The notes: generated from the letters alone by a model not told the origin. A DNA stretch of 64,000 bases from Bacteroidota bacterium (GCA_016706255.1 JADJJZ010000006.1:868001-932000); one strand, 5' to 3'. Positions 28,157 to 36,960 are shown, numbered from the stretch's first letter. Numbers and translations are program-made.

Positions 28157-29103
28157 ATGTCCAAATTACCTACATTCCTTATTGTTGGAGCTGTTAAGGC
28201 AGGAACTACTTCACTGCATGAATATTTACAAATGCATCCGGAAGTGTTTATGTCACCCGTTAAAGAAACCAATTTTTTTAGCGATGCCGATATGCTGTTC
28301 GAACACTTTAATGTAGATTATCGTCAGGATGTAAATGTGAATCTGGATAAATATCTTGACGGGCCAATGGATAAAAAAATCCATATAGCCCATGTCCGCA
28401 CACCCGATCAATATCAAAAATTATATCGCGATGTAAAAAATGAAAAAGCGATAGGCGAAGTAAGTAATTCTTATCTCTATTTGCCATCTACCCCAAAGCA
28501 ATTAAAAATATGTTGCCCGATGTTCAAATTGTTATGATATTGCGCAATCCGGTAGAACGATTATTCTCCCAATACCTTATGAATTTGAAATTGGGAAAAA
28601 TTACAGAAAAAGATTTACTGAAAGAGATAGCTGCCGACCAGAAAAAAGCAATAAAAGGATGGGGTGTAAGTCATTTATATTTGGAAGTGGGTAGTTATTT
28701 CGAACAGGTTAAACGTTATTACGACACATTTTCACCGGAACAGATAAAAGTAATTTTATTTGACGATTTTAAAAAAGATGCAAAAAGCACTATGGCCGAT
28801 TTGTTTTCTTTTTTACATGTAGATGCGAATTACCAATTAGACATGTCGCAACGTTTTAATGAAGCAGGAATGCCACGATTTGGAAAATTGAATTACTGGT
28901 TAACACAAATTGGTGTTTATGGTTTGGTGAAAAAAATATTTTCGCCTGAGTTAAAAGAAAAAATTAAAGGATTAATCTACACAAAAAATAATATCCCAAC
29001 CATTACCGAAGCTGAAAAAACTTATCTGATTAATTATTATCGGGAAGATATTACAGCATTATCGAAATTAATTAACCGCGATTTATCTGCTTGGTTAAAA
29101 TAA
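28157..29103 (+). pseudogene. Sulfotransferase 5, interrupted by a single-base frameshift
   Basis: The first frame (28157-28537) has the 5'-PSB loop FLIVGAVKAGTTSLHEYL and runs to YLYLPSTPKQ before going out of frame. The second frame (28510-29103) continues from MLPDVQIVMILRNPVERLFSQY (the 3'-PB block) to LINRDLSAWLK. One extra base in the run CCCCAAA (28491-28497) gives STPKAIKNMLPDVQIVM, which matches intact sulfotransferase 3. The frame extension upstream to 28082 is shadow sequence. Its stop codon is directly followed by the stop codon of the convergent ClC gene. Confidence 0.85.
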
Positions 29104-30504
29104 TTACTCCGGTTTTTGTTCCATGAGTTTGCGCAGTTTCACACCATCGAGCGAATATTCAAATAAGTTTTTTGAGATGGCAAAACTCAGCGCCGATACT
29201 ATCATGAGCGGAACAATTAAATCGTAACCTCCTGTAATTTCTGCAATTAAAAATATAGCGGTAAGTGGTGCATGAAAGATGCCGCTTAAAATTCCGGCCA
29301 TGGCTACGATGGTAAAATTGGCGACCGGCACATTAAATAAGCCGGTGAGGTTTAATATGGAAGCAAATGTATATCCCAAATAAGCACCGGTAAATAAAGA
29401 CGGAGCAAAATTTCCGCCATTGCCACCACTACCTAATGTAATTCCTGTCGCCACTACTTTAAGTAATAATATAATAAGCGAAAATAATATCAGTACCCAT
29501 GGGTCGTGAAAATTGCTGTCTAAAATACTTCCTGCCAATGATGAACCCGGGTCTAAATCGGAAATGTTTTTTATTGAAATATATCCTTCTCCAAAAAGTG
29601 GCGGAAATAATAAAATTAAACCGCCTAATAACAATCCACCGAAAATGGCTTTCTGGATATAATATTTTTGTTTCACGCGCTTCAGCCACGATTCAATTAG
29701 CATAAATGTGCGGATGTAATAAACAGAAACAACGCCTGCAATTAATCCGAGTAAAACATAAAACGGAACATTTTTATAATTAAACGGCTCCAATAAATCG
29801 AAACTTAAAAGTACCTGTTCATTTAAAATGATATCACTCAAAATAGCACCGGATGCTGCTGCAATTAAAATGGGAATAAATGCGACAACTGTAATTTCAC
29901 TGATTAGTACTTCTACCGCAAATAAAACACCTGCAATGGGTGCATTAAATGTTGCAGCTATACCGGCAGCAACCCCACAGGCAACCATAATTGTTCTTTC
30001 TTCGGGCGTTACTTTATAGGTTTTGCCATAATTGGAACCTATTGCGGCACCTGTAGTAACAATTGGTGTTTCTAATCCTGTTGATCCACCGGTGCCCACC
30101 GTAATAGCACTGGTTAAAATATGCGAATACATGAGGTGAAAAGGCAATTTGCTTTCTTTTCGTTTAATGGAATAAATGATGGCACTGTTGCCGCCGCCAA
30201 TATTTCCCTTAAACCGATAGTGTACAATCATGGCTGTTGCCAGCAACCCTGCCAAAGGGAAAAGCGCATACACATAGCCTGAAATATAACCCGCACTTAC
30301 TTCTGAAAACAAAAAAGCATTGATGTAAAACACCATTGCTTTGAGCAAAATAGCAGCTAAGCCTGAGGTTATCCCAATCAACACCCCCGAAATAATGACA
30401 AATTGCTTGTCGTTGAGGTATTTTTGGAAATAACTGATCAGCTTTTCGTGCATTTTTAGCAGCCGGATAGCGTTTTCAGATATTTGTTGACCGGAATTTT
30501 TCAT
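29104..30504 (-). CDS. ClC-family chloride channel/transporter
   Basis: About 466 residues from the ATG at 30504 (MKNSGQQIS...); the frame to 30579 would run over the rpsP promoter and is not chosen. Ion-path motifs are present: GTGGSTGLETPIVTTGAAIG (GSGIP-like), AAGIAATFNAPIAGVLFAVE (the GxxAxFNAPxAGxxF block) and GSGGNGGNFAPSLFTGAYLG (GxFxP). About 10-12 helices span the membrane. The E. coli-type gating Glu is at the end of the FNAP block. No CBS domains follow; the C-terminus is short. The residues do not decide channel versus proton antiporter. It is convergent with the polysaccharide operon. Confidence 0.93.
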   Translation of the reverse strand: MKNSGQQISENAIRLLKMHEKLISYFQKYLNDKQFVIISGVLIGITSGLAAILLKAMVFYINAFLFSEVSAGYISGYVYALFPLAGLLATAMIVHYRFKGNIGGGNSAIIYSIKRKESKLPFHLMYSHILTSAITVGTGGSTGLETPIVTTGAAIGSNYGKTYKVTPEERTIMVACGVAAGIAATFNAPIAGVLFAVEVLISEITVVAFIPILIAAASGAILSDIILNEQVLLSFDLLEPFNYKNVPFYVLLGLIAGVVSVYYIRTFMLIESWLKRVKQKYYIQKAIFGGLLLGGLILLFPPLFGEGYISIKNISDLDPGSSLAGSILDSNFHDPWVLILFSLIILLLKVVATGITLGSGGNGGNFAPSLFTGAYLGYTFASILNLTGLFNVPVANFTIVAMAGILSGIFHAPLTAIFLIAEITGGYDLIVPLMIVSALSFAISKNLFEYSLDGVKLRKLMEQKPE

Positions 30505-30557
30505 TGCCTGTAAGGGGCTAAAGTAAGCATTCGTTATGAAAAATGTACCAAAATCCT

Positions 30558-30565
30558 TATCTTTG
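30558..30565 (+). promoter_or_regulatory. -7 element for rpsP-rimM-trmD
   Basis: TATCTTTG followed by CAC, about 75 bp before rpsP. This is the canonical Bacteroidota -7 element. A long leader follows (30566-30640) containing GGTTTGAG-like A/T-rich sequence and CTCCCGTTTATCGGGATTG, in which CCCG and CGGG can pair. Confidence 0.65.
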
Positions 30566-30640
30566 CACCCCAATCTCAAACCTCCCGTTTATCGGGATTG
30601 ATTCTGAGACATTTTTTTAACTAAAAAAACATGTTTTAAC

Positions 30641-31222
30641 ATGGCAACTAAAATCAGATTACAACGTCACGGTAGAAAAAAAGCGCCTTTCTACCATATT
30701 GTGGTAGCAAATGTGACTTCACCACGCGACGGTAAATTTATTGAGCGCCTTGGAACCTACAATCCAACAACAGTTCCTGCACAAATCACTATTGATGTAA
30801 ACAAAACAGTAGAATGGCTCCAGAAAGGTGCTCAACCTACTACTACGGCTACAGCAATTTTGCGTTACAAAGGTGTTTTATACAAAAAACACTTGTTACG
30901 TGGTGTTAGCAAAGGTTCATTCACAATGGAAGTTGCTGAAGAAAAATTTGTAGAATGGCAAAAAACACACGAAGGTTCAGTAATGGATCACGTGAAAAAA
31001 GTTGAAGCCGGTGAAGCTGCTAAAAAAGCTGCTGAAATTGCACGTATCAACAACAAACGCCTAGAAGAAGCATCTAAAAAAGCCGCTGCTGAAAAAGAAG
31101 CTGCCGATGCTGCCGAAGCTGCTGCTAAAGCTGCCGAAGTTACTACTGAAGAAGCAACTGCTGAAGTAGAAAACGTAGCAGAAAATACAGAAGCTACAAC
31201 TGAGGAAACAACTAACGAATAA
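30641..31222 (+). CDS. rpsP: Ribosomal protein bS16 with long Ala/Glu-rich tail
   Basis: 193 residues. The first 80 residues are bS16 (MATKIRLQRHGRKKAPFYHI through NPTTVPAQITIDVNKTVEWL, and RYKGVLYKKHL), which binds 16S rRNA in the 30S body. The remaining about 110 residues are an extension of Ala, Glu and Lys repeats, ending TEATTEETTNE, longer than in E. coli (82 residues) but common in Bacteroidota. The tail looks disordered or helical and acidic. It is the first gene of the bS16-RimM-TrmD-bL19 unit; 7 bp separates it from rimM. Confidence 0.95.
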   Translation: MATKIRLQRHGRKKAPFYHIVVANVTSPRDGKFIERLGTYNPTTVPAQITIDVNKTVEWLQKGAQPTTTATAILRYKGVLYKKHLLRGVSKGSFTMEVAEEKFVEWQKTHEGSVMDHVKKVEAGEAAKKAAEIARINNKRLEEASKKAAAEKEAADAAEAAAKAAEVTTEEATAEVENVAENTEATTEETTNE

Positions 31223-31229
31223 TTCATCC

Positions 31230-31736
31230 GTGGCCAACGAACTGGTTGAAATCGGTTACGTTATTAAAACGCACGGCGTTCAGGGACATCTCAGAATCGC
31301 GTTTTCTGAAAATATTAAAGAGCTTTCTGCACAGGAAGCTCTTTACTTTTTTATAAAAGGCAACCAAATACCTTACTTTATTGCAGATATCACTTATTTC
31401 AAAAACGGGGATGCCCTGGTTTTGCTGGAAGAACTATCGAATAAAGAAGAGGCGGACCGGTTTACCAAAAAACCCGTTTTTGGGCCGGAAACTTATATCG
31501 ATTCAGAAGAAGAAGAGGACGACGACCCATGGATTGGATTTGTGGTGACCGATGTAAACTATGGTTTACTTGGACCTGTTACCGGTTCCATTGATATGGG
31601 TGAATATTTTTTGCTGGAGATAAATTTGCGGGAAAAACAGCTCATGATTCCGCTGCATGATGATATGATTGTACTTTTGGATGAAGATAAACGTACTATC
31701 GAAACCCGTTTGCCTGAAGGCTTAATTGAATTATAA
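31230..31736 (+). CDS. rimM: Ribosome maturation factor RimM
   Basis: 168 residues from a GTG start at 31230. RimM helps assemble the 30S head around uS19. The N-terminal part has GYVIKTHGVQGHLRIAF, the typical opening, and the PRC-barrel half holds DMGEYFLLEINLREKQLMIPLHDDMIVLLDEDKRTI. The order rpsP-rimM-trmD-rplS is the standard bacterial arrangement, which supports the call. The GTG start is the only sensible one. Confidence 0.92.
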   Translation: MANELVEIGYVIKTHGVQGHLRIAFSENIKELSAQEALYFFIKGNQIPYFIADITYFKNGDALVLLEELSNKEEADRFTKKPVFGPETYIDSEEEEDDDPWIGFVVTDVNYGLLGPVTGSIDMGEYFLLEINLREKQLMIPLHDDMIVLLDEDKRTIETRLPEGLIEL

Positions 31737-31754
31737 TACCAAAATTGGACAACT

Positions 31755-32435
31755 ATGCGCATAGATATCATTACGGTATTACCCGAGTTGCTGGTGTCAC
31801 CATTTGAACACAGCATTCTGAAACGCGCCCGCGAAAAGGGTTTGCTGGAAGTAAATGTGGTGAATTTGCGCGATTATTCTACCTTCAATCATAAGCAGGT
31901 AGATGATTATCAGTTTGGTGGCGGTGCAGGAATGGTTATGATGGTTGAACCCATTTTTAACTGTATCAATGCTTTGAAAAAAGATAGGGTTATTGATGAA
32001 GTTATTTACCTGACGCCTGATGGTGCAACCTTTAATCAGAAAATGGCGAATCAGTTATCGATGAAAAACAATATCATTCTGCTTTGCGGTCATTATAAGG
32101 GGGTAGATGAACGTGTGCGTGAACACCTCATTACCCGCGAAATTTCCATTGGCGATTATGTGTTGAGCGGAGGTGAATTAGCCGCAGCAGTAATGGTTGA
32201 TGCCCTTGGCAGATTATTGCCGGGTGTTTTGAACGATGAAACTTCGGCTCTTTTTGACAGTTTTCAGGACGATTTGCTGGCACCGCCTGTATACACCAGA
32301 CCGGCATCATTTAACGGCTGGGAGGTTCCTGAGGTGCTTTTAAGCGGTCACAATGCCAAAATTGAGGATTGGCGGCATGAAAAAGCCCTCGAAAAAACCC
32401 GGGAACGCCGCCCCGATTTGCTACATGAAAACTAA
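31755..32435 (+). CDS. trmD: tRNA (guanine-N1)-methyltransferase TrmD
   Basis: 226 residues; it methylates G37 of tRNAs with a G36. The knotted SPOUT active site is visible: DDYQFGGGAGMVMMVEPIF, LLCGHYKGVDERV and ISIGDYVLSGGELAAAVMVDAL, with SAM-binding and Gly-rich loops. It is followed after 65 bp by rplS, which has its own -7 element, so rplS can be made independently. No odd residues were seen. Confidence 0.96.
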   Translation: MRIDIITVLPELLVSPFEHSILKRAREKGLLEVNVVNLRDYSTFNHKQVDDYQFGGGAGMVMMVEPIFNCINALKKDRVIDEVIYLTPDGATFNQKMANQLSMKNNIILLCGHYKGVDERVREHLITREISIGDYVLSGGELAAAVMVDALGRLLPGVLNDETSALFDSFQDDLLAPPVYTRPASFNGWEVPEVLLSGHNAKIEDWRHEKALEKTRERRPDLLHEN

Positions 32436-32444
32436 TGCAGAAAG

Positions 32445-32475
32445 TTGGTAATACCACGAAATCGACTTATCTTTG
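32445..32475 (+). promoter_or_regulatory. Promoter for rplS
   Basis: -33 TTG (32445-32447), 20 bp spacer, and -7 TATCTTTG (32468-32475): a well-spaced Bacteroidota promoter, about 25 bp before the rplS ATG. It lets rplS be transcribed separately from the upstream three genes. Confidence 0.68.
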
Positions 32476-32500
32476 CAGTCCACTTTAAAAAAATAAGGTT

Positions 32501-32860
32501 ATGGACTTTATAAAATCGCTCGAATTAGACCTCATTGCCGGAAAAGAAATTCCGCAATTTAAAGCAGGTGATACCGTTACAGTAAATTACAAAATCATCG
32601 AAGGTGATAAATCGAGGATACAGGCGTTCAAAGGCGATGTATTACAACGTAAAGGTCAGGGTAGAACCCAAACTTTTACCGTTCGTAAAATTTCTAACGG
32701 CGTTGGCGTAGAAAGAATTTTCCCTTTATTTTCACCAAATATCGAAAGTATTGAAGTGAACAAAATCGGTAAAGTTAGAAGAGCTAAAATTTTCTACTTA
32801 CGTGGTTTAAAAGGAAAATCTGCAAGAATTAAAGAAGCAAAATCTGCAGTTACTCAATAA
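32501..32860 (+). CDS. rplS: Ribosomal protein bL19
   Basis: 119 residues, the usual length. It sits at the 30S-50S interface. The core KAGDTVTVNYKIIEGDKSRIQAFKGDVLQRKGQG is characteristic, followed by KISNGVGVERIFPLFSPNIESIEV and RRAKIFYLRGLKGKSARIKE. It has its own promoter and is followed by an 18-bp conserved element and an intrinsic terminator. Confidence 0.97.
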   Translation: MDFIKSLELDLIAGKEIPQFKAGDTVTVNYKIIEGDKSRIQAFKGDVLQRKGQGRTQTFTVRKISNGVGVERIFPLFSPNIESIEVNKIGKVRRAKIFYLRGLKGKSARIKEAKSAVTQ

Positions 32861-32868
32861 GATAATCT

Positions 32869-32886
32869 GTCGTGATTATATGTATA
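32869..32886 (+). repeat. 18-bp element, copy 2 (between stop codon and terminator)
   Basis: GTCGTGATTATATGTATA, 8 bp after the rplS stop codon and just before the terminator, identical to 10336-10353. The flanks differ. Confidence 0.8.
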
Positions 32887-32891
32887 TCAGA

Positions 32892-32921
32892 AGTCCCGGT
32901 TCGAAAGAACTGGGATTTTTT
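32892..32921 (+). terminator. Intrinsic terminator after rplS
   Basis: AGTCCCGGTTC, loop GAAA, GAACTGGGATT (two wobbles), then T-run. It ends the rpsP-rplS unit and lies beside the convergent bshB1 gene. Confidence 0.88.
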
Positions 32922-32933
32922 CATGTACCGAAA

Positions 32934-33650
32934 TCAATAAATTCCACTCAGGTCTTTTATGCCTAAAATTCTGCTGCTGATAAATCCTTCACCGTAGGCA
33001 AATTGCGCAGAGCGGCCCATTTCGCGGGAACGTGCTTCAATACCATCAAAAAAGTTTTTAGAGGCAATATACGTTGCAGGCTCATTGCTGTTGGGGTCAA
33101 AAAATTGCGATTTATGTGCTTTGATACTTTCCATCCGTGTTTCCCAAAACGGTGTAATATCTATAATAATATCAGGCGTTAACCAACGGTCCTGAATGTA
33201 TTTTAAAACTACACGCGGACGCCATGCTTTTTGTGCCACGCCATCAATTGTTGTTTCAATTTTAATGAGTCCCGATAAAAACGCAGCTTCTTCTACCAGC
33301 TTACTTGCTTTGCCATGGTCGGGGTGACGATCCTCAGGTGCATTACAAAAAATGATATCTGGTTGATATTTGCGAATCATGGTAACAATCTGCATAATCG
33401 AAGCTGTATTGTGTTCAAACAAGCCATCTGCAAGTCCTAAGTTTTCGCGAATGGAGCAGCCTAAAATTTCGCGTGCAGCTTCGGCTTCAGCAGCACGAAT
33501 GGCAACAGTGCCACGCGAACCCATTTCGCCGCGGGTGAGGTCAATAATACCTGCCGTTTTTCCGGTTGTGGTATATGATAAAATAGCACCGCTGCAACTC
33601 AATTCCACATCGTCGGGATGAGCGCCAAAGGCAAGCATGTCTAACTTCAT
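32934..33650 (-). CDS. bshB1: Bacillithiol biosynthesis deacetylase BshB1 (LmbE family)
   Basis: 238 residues. The zinc motif is AHPDD (H11, D13, D14), and HPDH (109-112) supplies the second metal-binding set. RGEMGSRGTVAIRAAEAEAAREILG and FWETRMESIKAHKSQFFDPNSNEPATYIASKNF closely fit BshB1, which deacetylates GlcNAc-malate in bacillithiol synthesis. The last region rules out a generic LmbE deacetylase less clearly. The -7 element ends 5 bp before the ATG, so the mRNA may have almost no leader. It lies next to a glutathione peroxidase-like gene and trxB, which fits thiol-redox work. bshA and bshC are not in the window. Confidence 0.82.
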   Translation of the reverse strand: MKLDMLAFGAHPDDVELSCSGAILSYTTTGKTAGIIDLTRGEMGSRGTVAIRAAEAEAAREILGCSIRENLGLADGLFEHNTASIMQIVTMIRKYQPDIIFCNAPEDRHPDHGKASKLVEEAAFLSGLIKIETTIDGVAQKAWRPRVVLKYIQDRWLTPDIIIDITPFWETRMESIKAHKSQFFDPNSNEPATYIASKNFFDGIEARSREMGRSAQFAYGEGFISSRILGIKDLSGIY

Positions 33651-33654
33651 GCCG

Positions 33655-33662
33655 CAAAAATA
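33655..33662 (-). promoter_or_regulatory. -7 element for bshB1
   Basis: On the minus strand TATTTTTG (plus strand CAAAAATA). It ends 5 bp before the ATG at 33650, implying a leaderless or near-leaderless transcript. Confidence 0.5.
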
Positions 33663-33669
33663 AGTTTAA

Positions 33670-34215
33670 TTATGCGATTACGGGAATAGCGGCAACAGGC
33701 TTTTCGGCAAGTGCTTTTTCAATTGCACGGATAATTTTTTTGTTGTCCGGTTTTCTATAGGTCCAGAAGTAATCAATTACTTTTCCGTCGCGACCAATTA
33801 AATATTTATAGAAATTCCATTTTGGGGTAGAAGCTATTTTGCCATTTTTTTTCTCATCAGCAAAAAAAGTAAATACCGGATGTGCATGTTCTCCGCGCAC
33901 CGGCGTTTTTTGCAACATCGGAAAAGTTACACCGTAATTAATGCTACAATATTCTGAAATATTTTCACCTTCCAGTGGTTCCTGTGCAAACTGATCGGAA
34001 GGAACACCTAAAATAAGTAGACCACTTTCTTTATATTTTAGATATAATGCTTCTAACGTTTCTAATTGTGGTGTATGACCACATTTAGTTGCAGTATTAA
34101 CAATTAAAACTACTTTCCCACTTAATTCTGGTGTAGTAATTTCTTTACCTGAAGTAGTAATAAATTTGAATTGATATATTGTATTGTCCACTATTATTGA
34201 ATTATATCTATTCAA
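33670..34215 (-). CDS. Glutathione peroxidase-like thiol peroxidase
   Basis: 181 residues from the TTG at 34215; a GTG at 34191 would give a 173-residue protein starting MDNTIYQFKF, which looks closer to the family, so the start is uncertain. The catalytic Cys region is VNTATKCGHTPQLETLEALY (C45), and KWNFYKYLIGRDGKVIDYF carries the Trp-Asn-Phe of the active site. The Gln that normally completes the tetrad is in LGVPSDQFAQEP. These enzymes reduce peroxides using thioredoxin or low-molecular thiols; bacillithiol and TrxB are encoded on both sides. Confidence 0.9.
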   Translation of the reverse strand: MNRYNSIIVDNTIYQFKFITTSGKEITTPELSGKVVLIVNTATKCGHTPQLETLEALYLKYKESGLLILGVPSDQFAQEPLEGENISEYCSINYGVTFPMLQKTPVRGEHAHPVFTFFADEKKNGKIASTPKWNFYKYLIGRDGKVIDYFWTYRKPDNKKIIRAIEKALAEKPVAAIPVIA

Positions 34216-34284
34216 ACAAAATTGTAGAATAAAAGTTTATAAAAAATAATTGCTCTCAAATTCAGCATTAATAAATTAATCGCA

Positions 34285-35217
34285 TTAATCAATTCCTTTT
34301 TCGGTCAGATAACGTTCTGCGTCTAAAGCAGCCATACAGCCTGATCCTGCAGCTGTAATCGCCTGACGATAATGACGGTCTTGAACATCGCCCGCAGCAA
34401 AAACACCAGGAATATTTGTTTTTGCAGAACCACTTTTTGTAACAATGTATTCCTGTTCATCCATATCTATCTGACCTTTAAAAATTCCGGTGTTCGGTTG
34501 ATGTCCAATTGCAACAAAAAATCCGGTAATGGCAATTTCTTTCATCTCACCACTTAAAATATTTTTAATTTTTACACCGGTAACTACCTGGTCGCCAAGT
34601 ACTTCCACTGTTTCGGTATTCCAGTTAATATGAATATTCGGCGTATTTAAAACCCTTTCCTGCATTATTTTACTTGCTCTGAAATGGTCTTTACGCACTA
34701 ACATATGTACGTTTGCACATAATTTTGAAAGATACATGGCCTCTTCACAGGCAGTATCACCTCCACCCACTAATGCTACATTTTGATTGCGGAAGAAAAA
34801 TCCGTCACAAACTGCGCATGCACTTACACCATTTCCATTTAATTTTTTTTCTGAATCCAGACCCAGCCATTTTGCGCTGGCTCCTGTTGCAATAATTACG
34901 GTATAAGCTTCAACTGAAGAATTATCATCAAAGGTTACCACTTTTACATCACCTTTCAACTCCACCTTTGTGGCGATGCCGAATCGGATATCAGTACCAA
35001 AACGTTCAGCCTGCTTTTTAAAATCTTCCATCATTTCAGGCCCCATAATACCTGTAGGGTAACCCGGAAAGTTCTCTACATCGGTAGTTTGCATGAGCTG
35101 ACCACCAGGTTCAATTCCGGTGTACATTACCGGTTTCAGGTTTGCACGTGAAGCATAAATTGCGGCAGTATAACCGGCTGGTCCTGAGCCGATAATGAGA
35201 CATTTAATTCTTTCCAT
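34285..35217 (-). CDS. trxB: Thioredoxin-disulfide reductase
   Basis: 310 residues, the low-Mr type. FAD site: CLIIGSGPAGYTAAIYASRA; redox-active pair C134-A-V-C137 in SACAVCDGFFF; NADPH site VALVGGGDTACEEAMYLSKL; final FAD block GVFAAGDVQDRHYRQAITAAGSG. It uses NADPH to reduce thioredoxin, which would serve the peroxidase encoded next to it. It has its own perfect -7 element at 35247-35254. Confidence 0.96.
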   Translation of the reverse strand: MERIKCLIIGSGPAGYTAAIYASRANLKPVMYTGIEPGGQLMQTTDVENFPGYPTGIMGPEMMEDFKKQAERFGTDIRFGIATKVELKGDVKVVTFDDNSSVEAYTVIIATGASAKWLGLDSEKKLNGNGVSACAVCDGFFFRNQNVALVGGGDTACEEAMYLSKLCANVHMLVRKDHFRASKIMQERVLNTPNIHINWNTETVEVLGDQVVTGVKIKNILSGEMKEIAITGFFVAIGHQPNTGIFKGQIDMDEQEYIVTKSGSAKTNIPGVFAAGDVQDRHYRQAITAAGSGCMAALDAERYLTEKGID

Positions 35218-35246
35218 AACTAATTATTGATAAATATAAGGGTGTG

Positions 35247-35254
35247 CAAAGTTA
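35247..35254 (-). promoter_or_regulatory. -7 element for trxB
   Basis: On the minus strand TAACTTTG followed by CAC, about 30 bp upstream of the trxB ATG. No clear -33 element was seen. Confidence 0.6.
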
Positions 35255-35398
35255 TACAAGATGAGCAGAAATTTTAACGAAATTGTCATTATTCACCAAG
35301 TAAAAATAACGGTGCAAAACTTTCATTTGTGATGTCACATATTTATAAAAAATTAACATAATTTTATCTTTCTAATTTAACCCAAAAAATCAACAATT

Positions 35399-36940
35399 AT
35401 GAACAAGCGTTACTCCCTTTTAATTGTCCTGCTGCTGGGATTCACAGCCTTACGGGCACAAAATGCTGATCACCCGTTTAAATTTGGTTTTGGCACCAAC
35501 ATCGTTGACTACAATGCTGAAGCTGAATCATATTTTAAAGATTTATTTGATACTGCAGACATTGAAACCGGCTGGGTGGTTAGTCGTTACACCTTTGGCG
35601 GAACACTCAACAAGTCATTTTCACTTGGTGCAGCATTAGCTATAAATTCTATATCTGTAAACCCAAGAACAGGTGCTTCCGGTTCCGCATTATTTCTGGA
35701 TGGTGAATTAAATTTAAATTACCAGCTTGCCAACGGTTATATATTAAAAGAAAACAGTTGCTTTGCGCCGTACATTTTTGGCGCTGTTGGCGGAAATTAT
35801 CTTGAAAACGATGAACCTGATGCGGTTACATTTTTTCCGGAAGGAAAATTGGGTATCGGTGCCGATTTATGGGTAACTCCATTGTTCGGATTTAACTTCC
35901 AATCGGCTTATGTACGCCAGTTTAACGACAATGGAATTGATTATGCCCATCACTCCATCGGAATGGTAATTCGTTTCGGTAAAGGAGCAGATAATGATGG
36001 TGATGGCATTCCAAACTGGGAAGATAATTGCCCTGATAAGGCCGGTATTCCGTTATTCCAGGGTTGCCCTGATACTGATAACGACGGTATTACAGATGCA
36101 CTGGATGCTTGCCCTACTGATGCCGGTTTGCCATTGTTTAATGGTTGCCCCGATTCAGATAGTGACGGCCTTGCCGATAAAGACGACAGTTGCCCTACAG
36201 AAAAAGGTTTAGTGGCATTTAATGGTTGTCCCGATACAGATGCCGATGGTATTGCCGATAAAGATGACCGCTGCCCTCAGGATAAAGGTGCTGCAGAATT
36301 TAAAGGATGCCCTGATACCGATGGCGATGGAATTGCTGATTTGGATGATGCCTGTAAAAATGAAAAAGGTCTTGCCAAATTTGGTGGTTGTCCTGATTCA
36401 GATGGTGATGGCATAGCTGATAAAGATGACCGTTGTCCTAAAGAAAGGGGAGAAGTTGCTTTAAAAGGTTGCCCCGACAGTGATGGTGATGGTGTTGCCA
36501 ATATTGACGATCGTTGCCCGGATAAAATGGGATTAAAAGTAAATGGTGGTTGTCCGGTAATTGATGAAACCGAAAAGAAAAAAATTATTGAAAAAATTAA
36601 TTACGCTGCGAAATCAATTCAGTTTGAAACAGGCAGTGATGTAATTAAACCATCATCGTATGCAACATTAGATAATATTGTTAGCATTATGACATTATAT
36701 CCTTCCACTTCATGGTCAATTGAAGGACATACTGATGATCAGGGTGAAGATAAAATGAATCAGGAATTATCTGATAAACGTGCAGCAGCAGTACGCAAAT
36801 ATTTTGTTTCTAAAGGTATTGCTGAATCCAGATTAACATCTATCGGTTATGGTGAATCAAAACCAATTGCTGATAATAAAACTTCAGCCGGCCGCGCACA
36901 AAACCGCCGCGTTGAAATTAAACTGGTAGAACAACAATAA
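35399..36940 (+). CDS. OmpA-family outer-membrane protein with TSP3 calcium repeats
   Basis: 513 residues. A signal peptide (about 1-20, LLIVLLLGFTALRA) is followed by an N-terminal beta-barrel-like domain of about 180 residues. Residues about 197-390 hold eight or so thrombospondin type 3 repeats of the form DxDxDGxxDxxDxCP (e.g. DNDGDGIPNWEDNCPDKAG), which bind calcium. The C-terminal OmpA domain (about 400-513) has IQFETGSDVIKPSSYATLDNI, WSIEGHTDDQGEDKMNQELS and RRVEIKL and should bind peptidoglycan. It probably links the outer membrane to the cell wall. A near-match -7 element TATCTTTC is at 35365-35372. Confidence 0.93.
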   Translation: MNKRYSLLIVLLLGFTALRAQNADHPFKFGFGTNIVDYNAEAESYFKDLFDTADIETGWVVSRYTFGGTLNKSFSLGAALAINSISVNPRTGASGSALFLDGELNLNYQLANGYILKENSCFAPYIFGAVGGNYLENDEPDAVTFFPEGKLGIGADLWVTPLFGFNFQSAYVRQFNDNGIDYAHHSIGMVIRFGKGADNDGDGIPNWEDNCPDKAGIPLFQGCPDTDNDGITDALDACPTDAGLPLFNGCPDSDSDGLADKDDSCPTEKGLVAFNGCPDTDADGIADKDDRCPQDKGAAEFKGCPDTDGDGIADLDDACKNEKGLAKFGGCPDSDGDGIADKDDRCPKERGEVALKGCPDSDGDGVANIDDRCPDKMGLKVNGGCPVIDETEKKKIIEKINYAAKSIQFETGSDVIKPSSYATLDNIVSIMTLYPSTSWSIEGHTDDQGEDKMNQELSDKRAAAVRKYFVSKGIAESRLTSIGYGESKPIADNKTSAGRAQNRRVEIKLVEQQ

Positions 36941-36960
36941 ATTTATTTTCATTAAATAAA

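Noticed and set aside
30505..30579. N-terminal extension of the ClC protein
   Set aside because: Overlaps the rpsP promoter region and has no family support; the ATG at 30504 gives a normal start.
30988..31227. Antisense Ser/Ala-rich open frame over the end of rpsP
   Set aside because: It is the reverse complement of the Ala/Glu-rich tail and has no features of its own.
36000..36540. DNA-level tandem repeat
   Set aside because: The repetition is explained by the TSP3 repeats of the OmpA-family protein; antisense frames there are shadows.
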